A stretch of 64,000 nt of DNA from Nostoc sp. MG11 (GTDB lineage Bacteria; Cyanobacteriota; Cyanobacteriia; Cyanobacteriales; Nostocaceae). Shown here piece after piece: positions 17,123-26,337 of the stretch (positions within the stretch are counted from its first letter, which is position 1; the number at the start of each line of letters is the position of its first letter). The stretch covers positions 186,001 to 250,000 of the forward strand of contig NZ_JACXXN010000001.1 of assembly GCF_014904695.1 (NCBI RefSeq), written 5' to 3'. Under the pieces are notes generated by a model. The model made no database searches. It had not been told where the DNA came from and was given only the letters and a program-made list of their open reading frames with translations. The position numbers were made by a program, and so were the translations under genes.

Positions 17123-19132
17123 ATGAGCATTTCGACTTCCGTGCTGAGTGATCTGCTAAAGTCCCTACCCTACCTGCGGCCCCAGCTATATTTCAAGGCT
17201 TCACTAACGGCGCTCTCCCACGCAATGGAAGATCAGGTTTTGGCTGCGACTTTAGTTCAACCCCTCGTAATTGCTAGCTTTCAGCGAGAGCGATTTTACC
17301 GCCAAGAAGCTCATCGCTACCAGCGGCTTGCTTTGCGAAGCAATCAAGTATATGTATTGTCTGCTCCAGAAACGGATTTTGCCAATAGTTCGGAATACTA
17401 CGAAAAGGTAGCTTTTGAGCCAGAAGATGGTTTAAGTCAAGAGTGGCATTTAATAGTAATTGCTGACAACTACGCTACTTGTCTGGTTTGCCGTGAAAGC
17501 CTTGGCTCTATTGCCAAAAATAGCCAATTGCCAGAAATAAGTCCGAATCTGGATATGGATACAGCGCGAAGATTTGAGGGGATTTGGACATCAGAAAGGG
17601 GAGTTAGCCTCAAAGCAGCCCAATTGCTTTTAGACAGAATTGTGGTTTACAGACCAGAACTGGCAAACAAAATCGAAAAGGCACGCCAGAGGTTTGGCAT
17701 AGGCGAGCTAAGAAACTATTCTGGAGTAGAACAGGTCAGTGAATATGCTTGTGACATTGACACAGACCCCTTTGTGCAGCGCTTGGTAACTTATTTACAA
17801 GCTAGTCAGTACAAATTGCATAAAGCCTATCGTTCAATTACTGCTCAAGCACGCAAAGAACGATTGGTCAACTCGATCAGTACTGCCATCAGGCGATCGC
17901 TTGATCCTCATGAAGTTCTTCAGGTAGCAGCACAAGAATTAGGACAACACCTAGAAGCTTGTCGCTGTTTAATTTACCGCGCTCAAGCTACCGATAGTCA
18001 AGCCGTAATTGAACATGAGTTTTTAACTCCTGGCACTGTATCTGTTCGCGGACAAACCTGGGAGTTAGAAAAAAATCCTCTATTTCGAGAAATAGTCCAA
18101 CAGGGTGAGGGCGTCTGTGTTAACGATACCCTGACTGACAATCGTGTTATTAATTCGGTGGGACTTTCCTTAATCGCCAAAAAATTTGCTATTCGTTCTT
18201 GGCTAATAGAACCAGTATTTTATCAAGGGCGATTGTTGGGCATTGTAGAGTTACACTATTGCCGGATGCCACCGCACGATTGGCAATCTGGGGAATTGGA
18301 TCTAGTAGAAGCGATCGCCACTCAAGTAGGAGCCGCTCTGATTCAAGCGGAAGCTTACGCCAACCTAGAAGAACTTAACCAACAGCTAGAAGCCCTGGAT
18401 CGCACACGCAGCAACCTAATAGCCATCACCGGACACGAACTGCGTACCCCCCTATCCACAATTCAAGTGTGTCTCGAAAGCCTCGCCAGTGAACCGGATA
18501 TGCCCTTGGAGTTGCAGCAGGTGATGCTCAATACTGCTCTTTCTGACTCCGAACGGATGCGAAAACTAGTACAAGATTTCCTCACCCTTTCCAACCTAGA
18601 AAGCGGTCGGGTGGAATGGCATCCAGAATCGCTGACCTTACAAGAGTGTGTAGATCTAGCACTCAGCCGCAATCGCACCCGCTCCTCAGAAGAAAAGCCG
18701 CCTCAAATCAAAACTCAAATTACTCAAGACTTGCCTTTAGTTAGAGCTGACGGTGATTGGCTGGTGGAGGTACTAGCAAAACTTATAGACAATGCTTGTA
18801 AATTTACACCGCCACAAGGAGAAATCACCATTAAAGCTATTCGTAACAAGAATCAGATGGTCGAAGTCACCGTAGCTGACACCGGACGCGGCATTGAACC
18901 CAATCGTCTAGAAGTAGTTTTTGACCGCTTCTATCAAGAAGAGGGCGCACTACGACGTACCACTGGCGGCACTGGACTGGGCTTGGCAATTTGCCGCCAA
19001 ATTGTCAATGGCTGGGGTGGTGAAATTTGGGCAGAGTCATTTGGCAAAGACCAAGGTAGTCAGTTTCATTTCACCATTCCCATTGTCCAGAGTAGCAAAG
19101 AGGAAAAACGGTCAAAAGTCAAGAGTAAATAG
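17123..19132 (+). CDS. DICT-GAF sensor histidine kinase, copy 1
   Basis: A 669-residue soluble hybrid sensor. The N-terminal DICT domain (about 1-180) is a sensory domain found in cyanobacterial light-related signalling proteins. A GAF domain follows (about 250-415), then a dimerisation helix with phospho-acceptor His438 in the H-box AITGHELRTPLST, and a HATPase domain with N-box (LIDNACKF), DTGRGIEPN and GGTGLGLAI. No membrane segment is present, so it senses a cytoplasmic signal. No response regulator is adjacent. A close paralogue lies at 24093. Together they bracket psaD, trpE, ocp and a pentapeptide protein, suggesting a link to light or redox status, which is inference. It ends with a low-complexity Lys/Ser tail. 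Confidence 0.9.
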   Translation: MSISTSVLSDLLKSLPYLRPQLYFKASLTALSHAMEDQVLAATLVQPLVIASFQRERFYRQEAHRYQRLALRSNQVYVLSAPETDFANSSEYYEKVAFEPEDGLSQEWHLIVIADNYATCLVCRESLGSIAKNSQLPEISPNLDMDTARRFEGIWTSERGVSLKAAQLLLDRIVVYRPELANKIEKARQRFGIGELRNYSGVEQVSEYACDIDTDPFVQRLVTYLQASQYKLHKAYRSITAQARKERLVNSISTAIRRSLDPHEVLQVAAQELGQHLEACRCLIYRAQATDSQAVIEHEFLTPGTVSVRGQTWELEKNPLFREIVQQGEGVCVNDTLTDNRVINSVGLSLIAKKFAIRSWLIEPVFYQGRLLGIVELHYCRMPPHDWQSGELDLVEAIATQVGAALIQAEAYANLEELNQQLEALDRTRSNLIAITGHELRTPLSTIQVCLESLASEPDMPLELQQVMLNTALSDSERMRKLVQDFLTLSNLESGRVEWHPESLTLQECVDLALSRNRTRSSEEKPPQIKTQITQDLPLVRADGDWLVEVLAKLIDNACKFTPPQGEITIKAIRNKNQMVEVTVADTGRGIEPNRLEVVFDRFYQEEGALRRTTGGTGLGLAICRQIVNGWGGEIWAESFGKDQGSQFHFTIPIVQSSKEEKRSKVKSK

Positions 19133-19178
19133 TCTAAGACTTACAAAGGACAAATAACAAATGACGAATGACAAAGCG

Positions 19179-19215
19179 CAAAGTCTGAGCGCCGGCTTCC
19201 GGCGCTCAGACTTTG
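19179..19215. repeat. Perfect 17-bp hairpin repeat (CTT loop)
   Basis: CAAAGTCTGAGCGCCGG, loop CTT, then its exact complement. It sits between kinase copy 1 and psaD and could terminate the kinase transcript, although no T run follows. Flanks (atgacaaagcg... and ...taagagatgaca) are shared with the copy at 46744-46782, showing a dispersed repeat family. Confidence 0.9.
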
Positions 19216-19319
19216 TAAGAGATGACACATGACTAAAAACTGTTACAGTCTATGACGCGATCGCAATATGATCCTGATGGCGGTGTTAGGATGCCCTAAA
19301 AACGTTGAGAGACAACTCT

Positions 19320-19742
19320 ATGGCAGAAACACTCTCTGGACAAACTCCGCTATATGGTGGCAACACTGGCGGCTTGCTAACAAAAGCAAAAGAAGAAGAA
19401 AAGTACGCTATTACTTGGACTAGTCCCAAAGACCAAGTATTTGAATTGCCTACAGGTGGTGCTGCCACTATGCGAAACGGCGAAAATCTCCTGCATTTAG
19501 CTCGAAAAGAGCAATGCATCGCTTTAGGCGGTCAACTCCGAAAGTTCAAAATTACCAACTACAAAATCTACCGGATTTTACCCAACGGAGAAACCACTTT
19601 CATTCACCCGGCTGATGGTGTCTTCCCCGAAAAGGTAAACGAAGGCCGCGAAAAAGTACGTTACGTAGACCGTCGCATTGGCGAAAACCCTAGTCCAGTA
19701 AAACTTAAGTTTAGCGGCGTTTATCCTTACGACGCTCCATAA
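19320..19742 (+). CDS. psaD: Photosystem I reaction centre subunit II
   Basis: PsaD sits on the stromal (cytoplasmic) face of photosystem I and docks ferredoxin. The 140-residue sequence is canonical throughout: [14 protein letters not shown], the basic docking region ([21 protein letters not shown]) and the C-terminal [16 protein letters not shown] use the ATG at 19320; a TTG at 19305 would add five residues not expected for the family. It is followed closely by trpE, an order also found in Synechocystis (slr0737-slr0738), with a heptamer repeat between them. Confidence 0.98.
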   Translation: MAETLSGQTPLYGGNTGGLLTKAKEEEKYAITWTSPKDQVFELPTGGAATMRNGENLLHLARKEQCIALGGQLRKFKITNYKIYRILPNGETTFIHPADGVFPEKVNEGREKVRYVDRRIGENPSPVKLKFSGVYPYDAP

Positions 19743-19756
19743 CTAGTTGTTAGTAG

Positions 19757-19789
19757 TAATGGGTAATGGGTAATGGGTAATGGGTAATG
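19757..19789. repeat. Heptamer tandem repeat (GGGTAAT)n, STRR
   Basis: More than four units of GGGTAAT/TAATGGG between psaD and trpE. Degenerate complementary copies (attacc...) follow at 19802-19838, so the transcript could fold into a long hairpin. Confidence 0.9.
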
Positions 19790-19847
19790 AGTAAAAAAAC
19801 AATTACCAATTAATCTATTACCTATTGCCAATTACCATTGATAAATT

Positions 19848-21374
19848 ATGATTTTTCCTGATTTTTCCCAGTTTTCCAGCCTAGCCCAACAAGGCAACTT
19901 TGTCCCGGTGTATCAAGAGTGGGTAGCAGACTTAGATACGCCCGTATCTGCTTGGTATAAAGTATGTGCAGGTCAGCCCTATAGCTTTTTGTTGGAATCG
20001 GTAGAAGGCGGAGAAAAACTGGGACGCTACAGTTTATTGGGTTGCGACCCGCTGTGGATTTTAGAAGCAAGGGATAATAACACGACCCAAACACACCGCG
20101 ACGGTTCGCAGGTGATGTTTGAAGGCGACCCCTTTACAGCTTTAGCCCAATGTCTAGAACCTTATCAGCCAGTCAAGTTACCGCAACTCCCTCCAGGAAT
20201 TGGCGGATTGTTCGGGTTTTGGGGCTATGAATTGATTCGCTGGATAGAGCCGCGTGTACCAATTCATCCGCCAGACGAGAGAAATATTCCAGATGGATTG
20301 TGGATGCAAGTAGACCACCTGTTAATTTTTGATCAGGTGAAGCGAAAAATTTGGGCAATCGCCTATGCTGATTTGCGTGACTCCATTGATTTACACGAAG
20401 CATACCAGCAAGCGTGCGATCGCGTCACCCAAATGCTCAATAAGCTATCTTTGCCTCTATCGCTACAAAATACCAAATTGGCATGGACACCCCCACGAAG
20501 TAAAGGAGCAGAGGAAGAGAGGAACACAGGAGTAGAGGAATACGCCAGCAACTTTACTCGCCCCGATTTCTGTGCCAATGTCCAAAAGGCAAAAGACTAC
20601 ATTAAAGCAGGCGATATCTTCCAAGTCGTAATTTCACAGCGATTATCAACAGCATACACAGGCGACCCATTTGCCCTGTATCGCTCCTTGCGTCAGATTA
20701 ATCCTTCGCCTTACATGGCTTACTTTCACTTTCAAGATTGGCAAATCATCGGTTCCAGTCCAGAAGTGATGGTAAAAGCAGAACTAGACCCAGATGGTGG
20801 AGTGATAGCAACAGTACGCCCAATTGCCGGGACGCGTCCACGGGGTAAGACAACCCAAGAAGATGCAGAGCTAGCTGAAGATTTGCTTAAAGACCCCAAG
20901 GAAATTGCTGAACACGTCATGCTCGTTGATTTAGGGCGCAATGATCTGGGGCGTGTTTGCCAAAGCGGTAGCGTGAAAGTTGATGAATTAATGGTAGTTG
21001 AACGCTACTCCCATGTAATGCACATTGTCAGCAATGTTGTAGGTAAATTAGCACCAAACAAAACCGCATGGGATTTACTGAAAGCTTGCTTCCCAGCAGG
21101 TACAGTCAGCGGCGCACCTAAGATTCGGGCAATGGAAATTATCCACGAGTTAGAGCCTAGTCGCCGGGGCGTTTATTCTGGTGTGTATGGATATTATGAT
21201 TTTGAAGGACAACTAAATAGTGCTATAGCAATCCGTACAATGGTAATGCATGATAATACAGTAAGCGTTCAAGCCGGCGCAGGTTTGGTGGCTGATTCTG
21301 AGCCTGAGAAAGAATACGAGGAGACACTGAATAAAGCCAGAGGACTTTTAGAAGCGATTCGTTGCTTGCGTTGA
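19848..21374 (+). CDS. trpE: Anthranilate synthase component I
   Basis: Converts chorismate and glutamine (via TrpG) or ammonia to anthranilate, the first step of tryptophan synthesis. The 508-residue protein has the N-terminal Trp-binding region (LLESVEGGEKLGRYSLLG, with the conserved LLES motif for feedback inhibition) and the chorismate-binding core (IAGTRPRGKTTQEDAELAEDL; RNDLGRVC; FPAGTVSGAPKIRAME; YSGVYGYYDFEG; VQAGAGLVADS). No TrpG domain is fused. It lies 105 bases after psaD and probably shares transcription with it in part. A short Glu/Arg-rich insertion near residues 220-235 separates the two halves. Confidence 0.97.
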   Translation: MIFPDFSQFSSLAQQGNFVPVYQEWVADLDTPVSAWYKVCAGQPYSFLLESVEGGEKLGRYSLLGCDPLWILEARDNNTTQTHRDGSQVMFEGDPFTALAQCLEPYQPVKLPQLPPGIGGLFGFWGYELIRWIEPRVPIHPPDERNIPDGLWMQVDHLLIFDQVKRKIWAIAYADLRDSIDLHEAYQQACDRVTQMLNKLSLPLSLQNTKLAWTPPRSKGAEEERNTGVEEYASNFTRPDFCANVQKAKDYIKAGDIFQVVISQRLSTAYTGDPFALYRSLRQINPSPYMAYFHFQDWQIIGSSPEVMVKAELDPDGGVIATVRPIAGTRPRGKTTQEDAELAEDLLKDPKEIAEHVMLVDLGRNDLGRVCQSGSVKVDELMVVERYSHVMHIVSNVVGKLAPNKTAWDLLKACFPAGTVSGAPKIRAMEIIHELEPSRRGVYSGVYGYYDFEGQLNSAIAIRTMVMHDNTVSVQAGAGLVADSEPEKEYEETLNKARGLLEAIRCLR

Positions 21375-21460
21375 AATTCAACTCTTCATTGCAGGCAAAG
21401 AAAGGCTTAATAAGCCCTTAATTTTCTATTTCTAAATATCCAAAAACTAGTCTTTTCAAG

Positions 21461-21507
21461 AAGGTAAAAATCCCAGAAAATTTCTTTAATTTTGGGATTT
21501 TTACCTT
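21461..21507 (+). terminator. Hairpin downstream of trpE
   Basis: Perfect 15-base arms AAGGTAAAAATCCCA and TGGGATTTTTACCTT around a 17-base loop. It is the first strong structure after trpE and a likely terminator. Confidence 0.6.
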
Positions 21508-21563
21508 AGTGTCTTTGTATTGAAAAGTTATGTTTGTCCAAAGCCGACACTCATACTTTTTGT

Positions 21564-21602
21564 AGTGCCTTGGTGGTTAAATAATTTAACAACTAAGGCA
21601 CT
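21564..21602. repeat. 39-base inverted repeat
   Basis: AGTGCCTTGGTGGTTAAAT reads almost exactly in reverse complement to position 21602 with one mismatch and almost no loop. It is probably a dispersed palindromic repeat. Confidence 0.8.
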
Positions 21603-22069
21603 AAGACACCAAGAAAAATACATTACATTTTGAATTTCAAGCTTCCAGTTATGTATTTGCAACTCAGTGCAGATGATAAATCATCATCTCGCCTATAACT
21701 ATTACGTTTTTGTATCAAAAATAACTATCGCTTTTGAGAAGATTTGAGCGACTTTCAATCAATATAGGTGTTGTTTATGAGTTAAGCAAATCTTATGTTT
21801 TTTATAAATAAAACTTATAAATATATATCTAAGAAATCATTGCTTATTTGTAACAAACTTGTTATGTTTCTTTACATAAAGATACAAAAACGATACAAAT
21901 GCGTTAAACCACTGCTAACCAAGGCTTGTTGAATAACTATGCAATTTAGCCTGTGATTTGCTTTGCTGAGTATCCAACTCAGGAGCAAATAAGTTGTTGT
22001 GTGTAGCGTATTTTCCTTCTGTTTTTTCAAATTTGACAGTACTTTAGTTTTCTTTTTGAAATCCCTGCC

Positions 22070-23032
22070 ATGTCTTTTACCATCCAGTCGGCTCAAAGTA
22101 TTTTTCCCGGCACTTTAGTTGCTGACGTTGTTCCAACTGTCGTTGAATCGTTTTCTCAGCTCAATGCTGAAGATCAACTAGCATTACTTTGGTTTGCCTA
22201 TACCGAGATGGGTAGATCTATTACGGTTGCGGCTCCAGGGGCAGCTAACATGGTTTTGGCGCAAGGCTTACTTGAGCAAATCAAGCAGATGCCTTTTGAT
22301 ACTCAAACACAAGTCATGTATGATTTGGCTAACCGTGCTGATACTCCCCTCTGCCGTTCTTATGCGTCCTTCACTGTAAACATCAAGTTAGGCTTCTGGT
22401 ATCAGTTAGGAGAATGGATGGCGCAAGGAATCGTCGCTCCTATTCCAGAAGGCTATAAGCTTTCTACTAAGGCTGCCGATGTGCTGCAAGCAATCCGACA
22501 AGCCGATCCCGGTCAACAAATCACAATCCTACGCAATACCGTAATTAGCATGGGATTTGACCCAAATGCTCCAGGTAGTTACAAAAAAGTCTTAGAGCCT
22601 GTGGCTCCTCCTACTGCACCAGCATTTCGGACTAAAGTTACTATTGAGGGCATCAGCAATCCTACGGTGTTGGGCTATATCAACAACATGAATGCCAACG
22701 ACTTTGATGCGGCTGTGGGTCTATTTATGTCCGATGGTGCTTTGCAACCTCCCTTTGAAAGACCGATTGTTGGTCAGGAAGCAATCCGCGCTTATATGCG
22801 TGAAGAATGCCAAGGACTGAAAATGATGCCAGAGCGTGGTGTATCTGAGCCAGTAGAAGATGGGTATACCCAAGTTAAAGTCACGGGCAAAGTCCAAACT
22901 CCCTGGTTTGGTGCCAGTGTAGGCATGAATATTGCGTGGCGATTTTTGCTAAATCCCCAAGGCAAAATCTTCTTCGTTGCCATTGACTTGTTGGCTTCTC
23001 CTAAAGAATTGCTCAACTTAGTACGTAAATAG
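22070..23032 (+). CDS. ocp: Orange carotenoid protein
   Basis: A photoactive, carotenoid-binding protein that docks on the phycobilisome under strong blue-green light and quenches excess energy. The 320-residue protein has the full N-terminal helical domain and C-terminal NTF2-like domain. Carotenoid-pocket residues are all present: Trp41, Tyr44, Trp110, and, two positions later than in Synechocystis, Tyr203 and Trp290. The inter-domain salt bridge Arg155-Glu246 and the phycobilisome-binding Arg155 are kept. There is no gene for the fluorescence recovery protein (FRP) beside it, and strings such as SFTVNIKLGFWYQLG differ from classical OCP1, so an OCP2- or OCPX-like clade is possible; a tree would decide. 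Confidence 0.97.
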   Translation: MSFTIQSAQSIFPGTLVADVVPTVVESFSQLNAEDQLALLWFAYTEMGRSITVAAPGAANMVLAQGLLEQIKQMPFDTQTQVMYDLANRADTPLCRSYASFTVNIKLGFWYQLGEWMAQGIVAPIPEGYKLSTKAADVLQAIRQADPGQQITILRNTVISMGFDPNAPGSYKKVLEPVAPPTAPAFRTKVTIEGISNPTVLGYINNMNANDFDAAVGLFMSDGALQPPFERPIVGQEAIRAYMREECQGLKMMPERGVSEPVEDGYTQVKVTGKVQTPWFGASVGMNIAWRFLLNPQGKIFFVAIDLLASPKELLNLVRK

Positions 23033-23058
23033 AGTATTAGGTTAGTCGCTCCAACTTA

Positions 23059-23103
23059 CTTAAGCGTGAGCGAGTGAGCGATCGCTACCTCGTCACGCTT
23101 AAG
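23059..23103 (+). terminator. Hairpin downstream of ocp
   Basis: CTTAAGCGTGAGCGAG pairs with CTCGTCACGCTTAAG with one bulged G. The loop holds the palindrome GAGCGATCGCT. It lies 26 bases after the ocp stop codon and has no T run. Confidence 0.6.
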
Positions 23104-23235
23104 GAAAAACATTGTTAAATAGTTTTAAAATCAGTGCAAACTTTTTAAAAGTCTCTTAAAAAACGCTATTTTCAGCAATCATCAATTGGATACTGTAATT
23201 TCCGAATGATAAATGGAGATTTGGAGGCAGACTAT

Positions 23236-23856
23236 ATGGATGCTGATGAACTTCTCAAACGCTATTGTGCAGGAGAGAGAAATTTCACTTATGTAAGCTT
23301 GCACTCAGTCAACATGAGCGAGGTGTGTCTAGCTGGAATCAATCTAGATAGAGCTAATCTAGCTAACACGACTCTATCTCAGGCTAACTTGCGTGGGGCA
23401 AATCTGATTGAAGCAAATTTGACTGCGGCAGCTCTCTGGAGAACCGACTTTAGTGGAGCGAATCTGATTTGGGCAAACTTAAAGGCCGCTAACCTGATTC
23501 GGGCGAAGCTTAGTCAGGTAGATTTGCATAAGGCCTCTCTACTCAAGGCAGATCTACGCTTAGCAGACTTAAGTAATGCCGACCTGAGTGGTGCAAACTT
23601 GAGTGGTGCAGACTTACGGTATGCCAATCTCAGTGGCGCTTTTCTGGCAGGGGCAAATCTTAGCGGTGCAAATCTGACTGGGACAACCTTAAGCAAGACA
23701 GACTTAAGTCATGCCAATCTTACCAAAGCTATTTTGTTCAAAACTGATCTAAGTTACGTTGATTTCACGGAAGTAGACCTGACTAAAGTGGATTTGCGCT
23801 ACTGCTTTCTTAGCGGAGCAACCTTGCCTGAACGTAGCTTGGTCGAGGTAGGTTAA
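23236..23856 (+). CDS. Pentapeptide-repeat protein
   Basis: About 206 residues; after a 20-residue head (MDADELLKRYCAGERNF) nearly the whole protein consists of A(D/N)LXX pentapeptide repeats, expected to fold as a right-handed four-sided beta-helix. GGAGG at 23223-23227, eight bases before the ATG at 23236, decides the start over the ATG at 23206. The RYCAGERNF head is common in cyanobacterial pentapeptide proteins. Such proteins are abundant in cyanobacteria and their functions are mostly unknown; some mimic DNA and bind gyrase, but nothing here shows that. It sits between ocp and kinase copy 2 on the same strand. Confidence 0.9.
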   Translation: MDADELLKRYCAGERNFTYVSLHSVNMSEVCLAGINLDRANLANTTLSQANLRGANLIEANLTAAALWRTDFSGANLIWANLKAANLIRAKLSQVDLHKASLLKADLRLADLSNADLSGANLSGADLRYANLSGAFLAGANLSGANLTGTTLSKTDLSHANLTKAILFKTDLSYVDFTEVDLTKVDLRYCFLSGATLPERSLVEVG

Positions 23857-24092
23857 TCATACAGTCGTCTATTTGAGATTTTGCGAATAGTTAAGCTAAT
23901 CGCGTGTGTAATAGAAGTCTTAAACAGCAAAAACGGCGCTCAGACTTCGGGGAAACCCTTGTTGTAGTAATTGATGTCTACCCACCTAGCAAATCTCAGA
24001 TGGATTTAGGGGTTAAGAGCGAACCTCTAGATAACTCCTGCCATTGTTTATTGAAAGCTCATTATCAAAGGCAGTTTCAAACCTAACTACTG

Positions 24093-26081
24093 ATGAGTGT
24101 CTCGAATTCCCTGTTGCAGAATTTGTGCGAAGTACTACCACATCTACAACCTCAAATCTATTTCAAGTCTTCGCTGACGGCTCTTTCTCACGCCATAGAA
24201 GACCTAGTATTGGCAGGGACAGAACGACCCCTAGTAATTGCCAATTTTCAACAGGAGCGCTTTTACCGCCAGGAAATCCCTCGGTATGAGAAAATCGCTC
24301 AGCATTCAGACCATGTTTACGTATTAGCTGCACCGGAGACTGACTTTGGTGCTGTTTCAGCTCCTTATGCAACTATCCCTTTTGCTCCTGACGACGAATT
24401 AGCTCAAGAGTGGCATTTGATCGTAATTGGTCGGCGATATTCAGCCTGCGTGGTTTGTCGAGAGCACGCTTCACCTATAGAATCAGCATCACTAGACCAG
24501 TTAAGGCAATTTCAGGGGGTTTGGACTTTTGACCCCCAAGTTAGCATTCATGCGGCTCGACTAATGTTGGAGCGGATTCTGACTTATCAACCAAAACTAG
24601 CCTCTAAAATCAAGCGAGCACAGCGACGTTATCGTCTGCTGGATGAATCGCAAGCGCAGACATCAACTAATCGGGTATTAGAGATTGGCTCTAGACTGTT
24701 TGTCAACCGCCTAGTTACATATCTACAAGCCAGTCAATACAGGCTGCTAAAAGCTTATCGCATGATCGCCAGCAAGGAGCGTAAAGAGCGCCTGCTCAAT
24801 GCGATCGCCACTTCTATCCGCCGCTCTTTGAACACCGAAGAGATTCTGAATGTTACTGTTACAGAATTAGGTCAAGCCTTTAGCCATTGCCGCTGTTTAC
24901 TTTATCTTGATCAGCCAGGTAGCCAACAGCCAATTGCTTATGAGTCAACACCTGCTGAATTACCTTCTTTGAAGGGGGAAGTTTGGTCATTGGCAGATCA
25001 TCCACTGTTTCAAACTGCTTTGACGCAAAATCGAACCAATAGCGAAAACCAGTCAGAAATTCTAGCTATTGCCGATATCACCCAAGACTTGGGCTTGCAA
25101 TCACATCCAGACTTAAAAACGCAACTAGCGCACTGGCAAATCCGGGCTTGCTTGCTAGTTCCCATCCGTTACCAGGGAATCTGGCTGGGAATGCTGGAAT
25201 TGCATCAGCCACAGCCTTATCTGTGGACAGAGGATGATATAGCTTTAGTTGAAGCGATCGCTACTCAAGCTGGAGTCGCCTTAATGCAGGCACAGGCTTA
25301 CACCAACCTAGAAACTCTTAATCGCCAACTGGTAGACTTAGAGCGCACCCAAAGTAATTTAACTGCCATTGTCGGGCATGAACTACGTACTCCTTTATCT
25401 ACTATTCGTGTTTGCTTAGAGAGTTTAGTCACAGAACTAGAAATGCCGCCAGATTTGCAGCAAATAATGCTGCAAACTGCTTTGGATGATGCAGAGCGTT
25501 TGCGTAAGCTGATCCAAGACTTTATTACCTTATCTCGTTTGGAAAGTGGGTTGGTGCGCTGGCAACCAGAGCCAATTTCACTTCAAGAATACCTGGATTT
25601 GGCCTTAAGTGGACTGGAATCGCGTCAGAAATTACCCAAAATTATTGTAGAATTGCCTCAGCATTTGCCTTTAATTCAGGTAGATGGAGAAGGACTAATC
25701 GAAGTTTTGAGTAAGCTACTCGATAACGCCTGTAAGTTTACCGACAAAAGTGGACAAGTTACTATTCGTGCTCACCTTATGAGTTCAGAAGAGGTTGAAG
25801 ACAAAGCAGCCTTGGAGAATTCTAATAAGACTTCTATGCTAAAAGTCACTATTGCGGATACAGGTCGAGGTATCGAACCTAATCGACTAGAATCTATCTT
25901 TGAGCGCTTTTATCAAGAAGAAGGATTTTTGCAACGTACTGTGGGAGGAACCGGATTGGGTTTAGCGATTTGTCGTTGCATTATCGATAATCTGGGAGGA
26001 AAAATTTGGGCTGAGTCTCTGGGTAAAGACCAGGGTAGCCAGTTTCACTTTACAATTCCAGTTGCGTTGCCCATTCTTTAA
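24093..26081 (+). CDS. DICT-GAF sensor histidine kinase, copy 2
   Basis: A 662-residue paralogue of the kinase at 17123, collinear throughout: DICT domain (about 1-170), GAF domain (about 245-410), H-box AIVGHELRTPLST, N-box LLDNACKF, DTGRGIEPN and GGTGLGLAI. It has no membrane segment. It differs by a shorter linker after the DICT domain and an inserted Ser/Glu-rich stretch within the ATPase domain (EEVEDKAALENSNKTS). No response regulator is adjacent. The two copies have diverged clearly at the DNA level, so the duplication is not recent. Input signal and partner are unknown. Confidence 0.9.
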   Translation: MSVSNSLLQNLCEVLPHLQPQIYFKSSLTALSHAIEDLVLAGTERPLVIANFQQERFYRQEIPRYEKIAQHSDHVYVLAAPETDFGAVSAPYATIPFAPDDELAQEWHLIVIGRRYSACVVCREHASPIESASLDQLRQFQGVWTFDPQVSIHAARLMLERILTYQPKLASKIKRAQRRYRLLDESQAQTSTNRVLEIGSRLFVNRLVTYLQASQYRLLKAYRMIASKERKERLLNAIATSIRRSLNTEEILNVTVTELGQAFSHCRCLLYLDQPGSQQPIAYESTPAELPSLKGEVWSLADHPLFQTALTQNRTNSENQSEILAIADITQDLGLQSHPDLKTQLAHWQIRACLLVPIRYQGIWLGMLELHQPQPYLWTEDDIALVEAIATQAGVALMQAQAYTNLETLNRQLVDLERTQSNLTAIVGHELRTPLSTIRVCLESLVTELEMPPDLQQIMLQTALDDAERLRKLIQDFITLSRLESGLVRWQPEPISLQEYLDLALSGLESRQKLPKIIVELPQHLPLIQVDGEGLIEVLSKLLDNACKFTDKSGQVTIRAHLMSSEEVEDKAALENSNKTSMLKVTIADTGRGIEPNRLESIFERFYQEEGFLQRTVGGTGLGLAICRCIIDNLGGKIWAESLGKDQGSQFHFTIPVALPIL

Positions 26082-26089
26082 TCTCATAC

Positions 26090-26184
26090 AGGACTTACGC
26101 AAAAATTGCGAAAAATCTTAATTTATCGAACCGCCAACGCGTAGCGTCTCGTAGAGAAGAATTCGTAGAGTGTGCGTAAGTCCT
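26090..26184. mobile_element. Small MITE-like element, 95 bp
   Basis: Perfect 12-base terminal inverted repeats AGGACTTACGCA and TGCGTAAGTCCT bound a 71-base centre with no coding capacity. It lies just after kinase copy 2. No clear target-site duplication is seen. Ends of this type are frequent in Nostoc-group genomes. Confidence 0.6.
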
Positions 26185-26337
26185 ATCCTAGTTGAGATTT
26201 TGAGAGCGATCGCAAAATATCTGTAGCGTTGAAGTTAATTCTATAGCAAAAATTGGCGATCGCTAGATCGAACAGGGACACAGCATTGCTGTATCCCTAA
26301 CTTTGTTTATTATTAGAGGTACGCGCAAACATTAACC

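Larger units (their letters stand above)
21375..22069. other. trpE-ocp intergenic region with two large hairpins
   Basis: Contains the two hairpins annotated separately (21461-21507 and 21564-21602). The right half is AT-rich and should hold the ocp promoter. A TTGACA at 22033-22038 lies 31 bases before the ATG, with no convincing -10 box at the right distance. Confidence 0.5.

Noticed and set aside
22033-22038. TTGACA before ocp as a -35 box
   Set aside because: No acceptable -10 hexamer lies 16-18 bases downstream and it is too close to the start codon.
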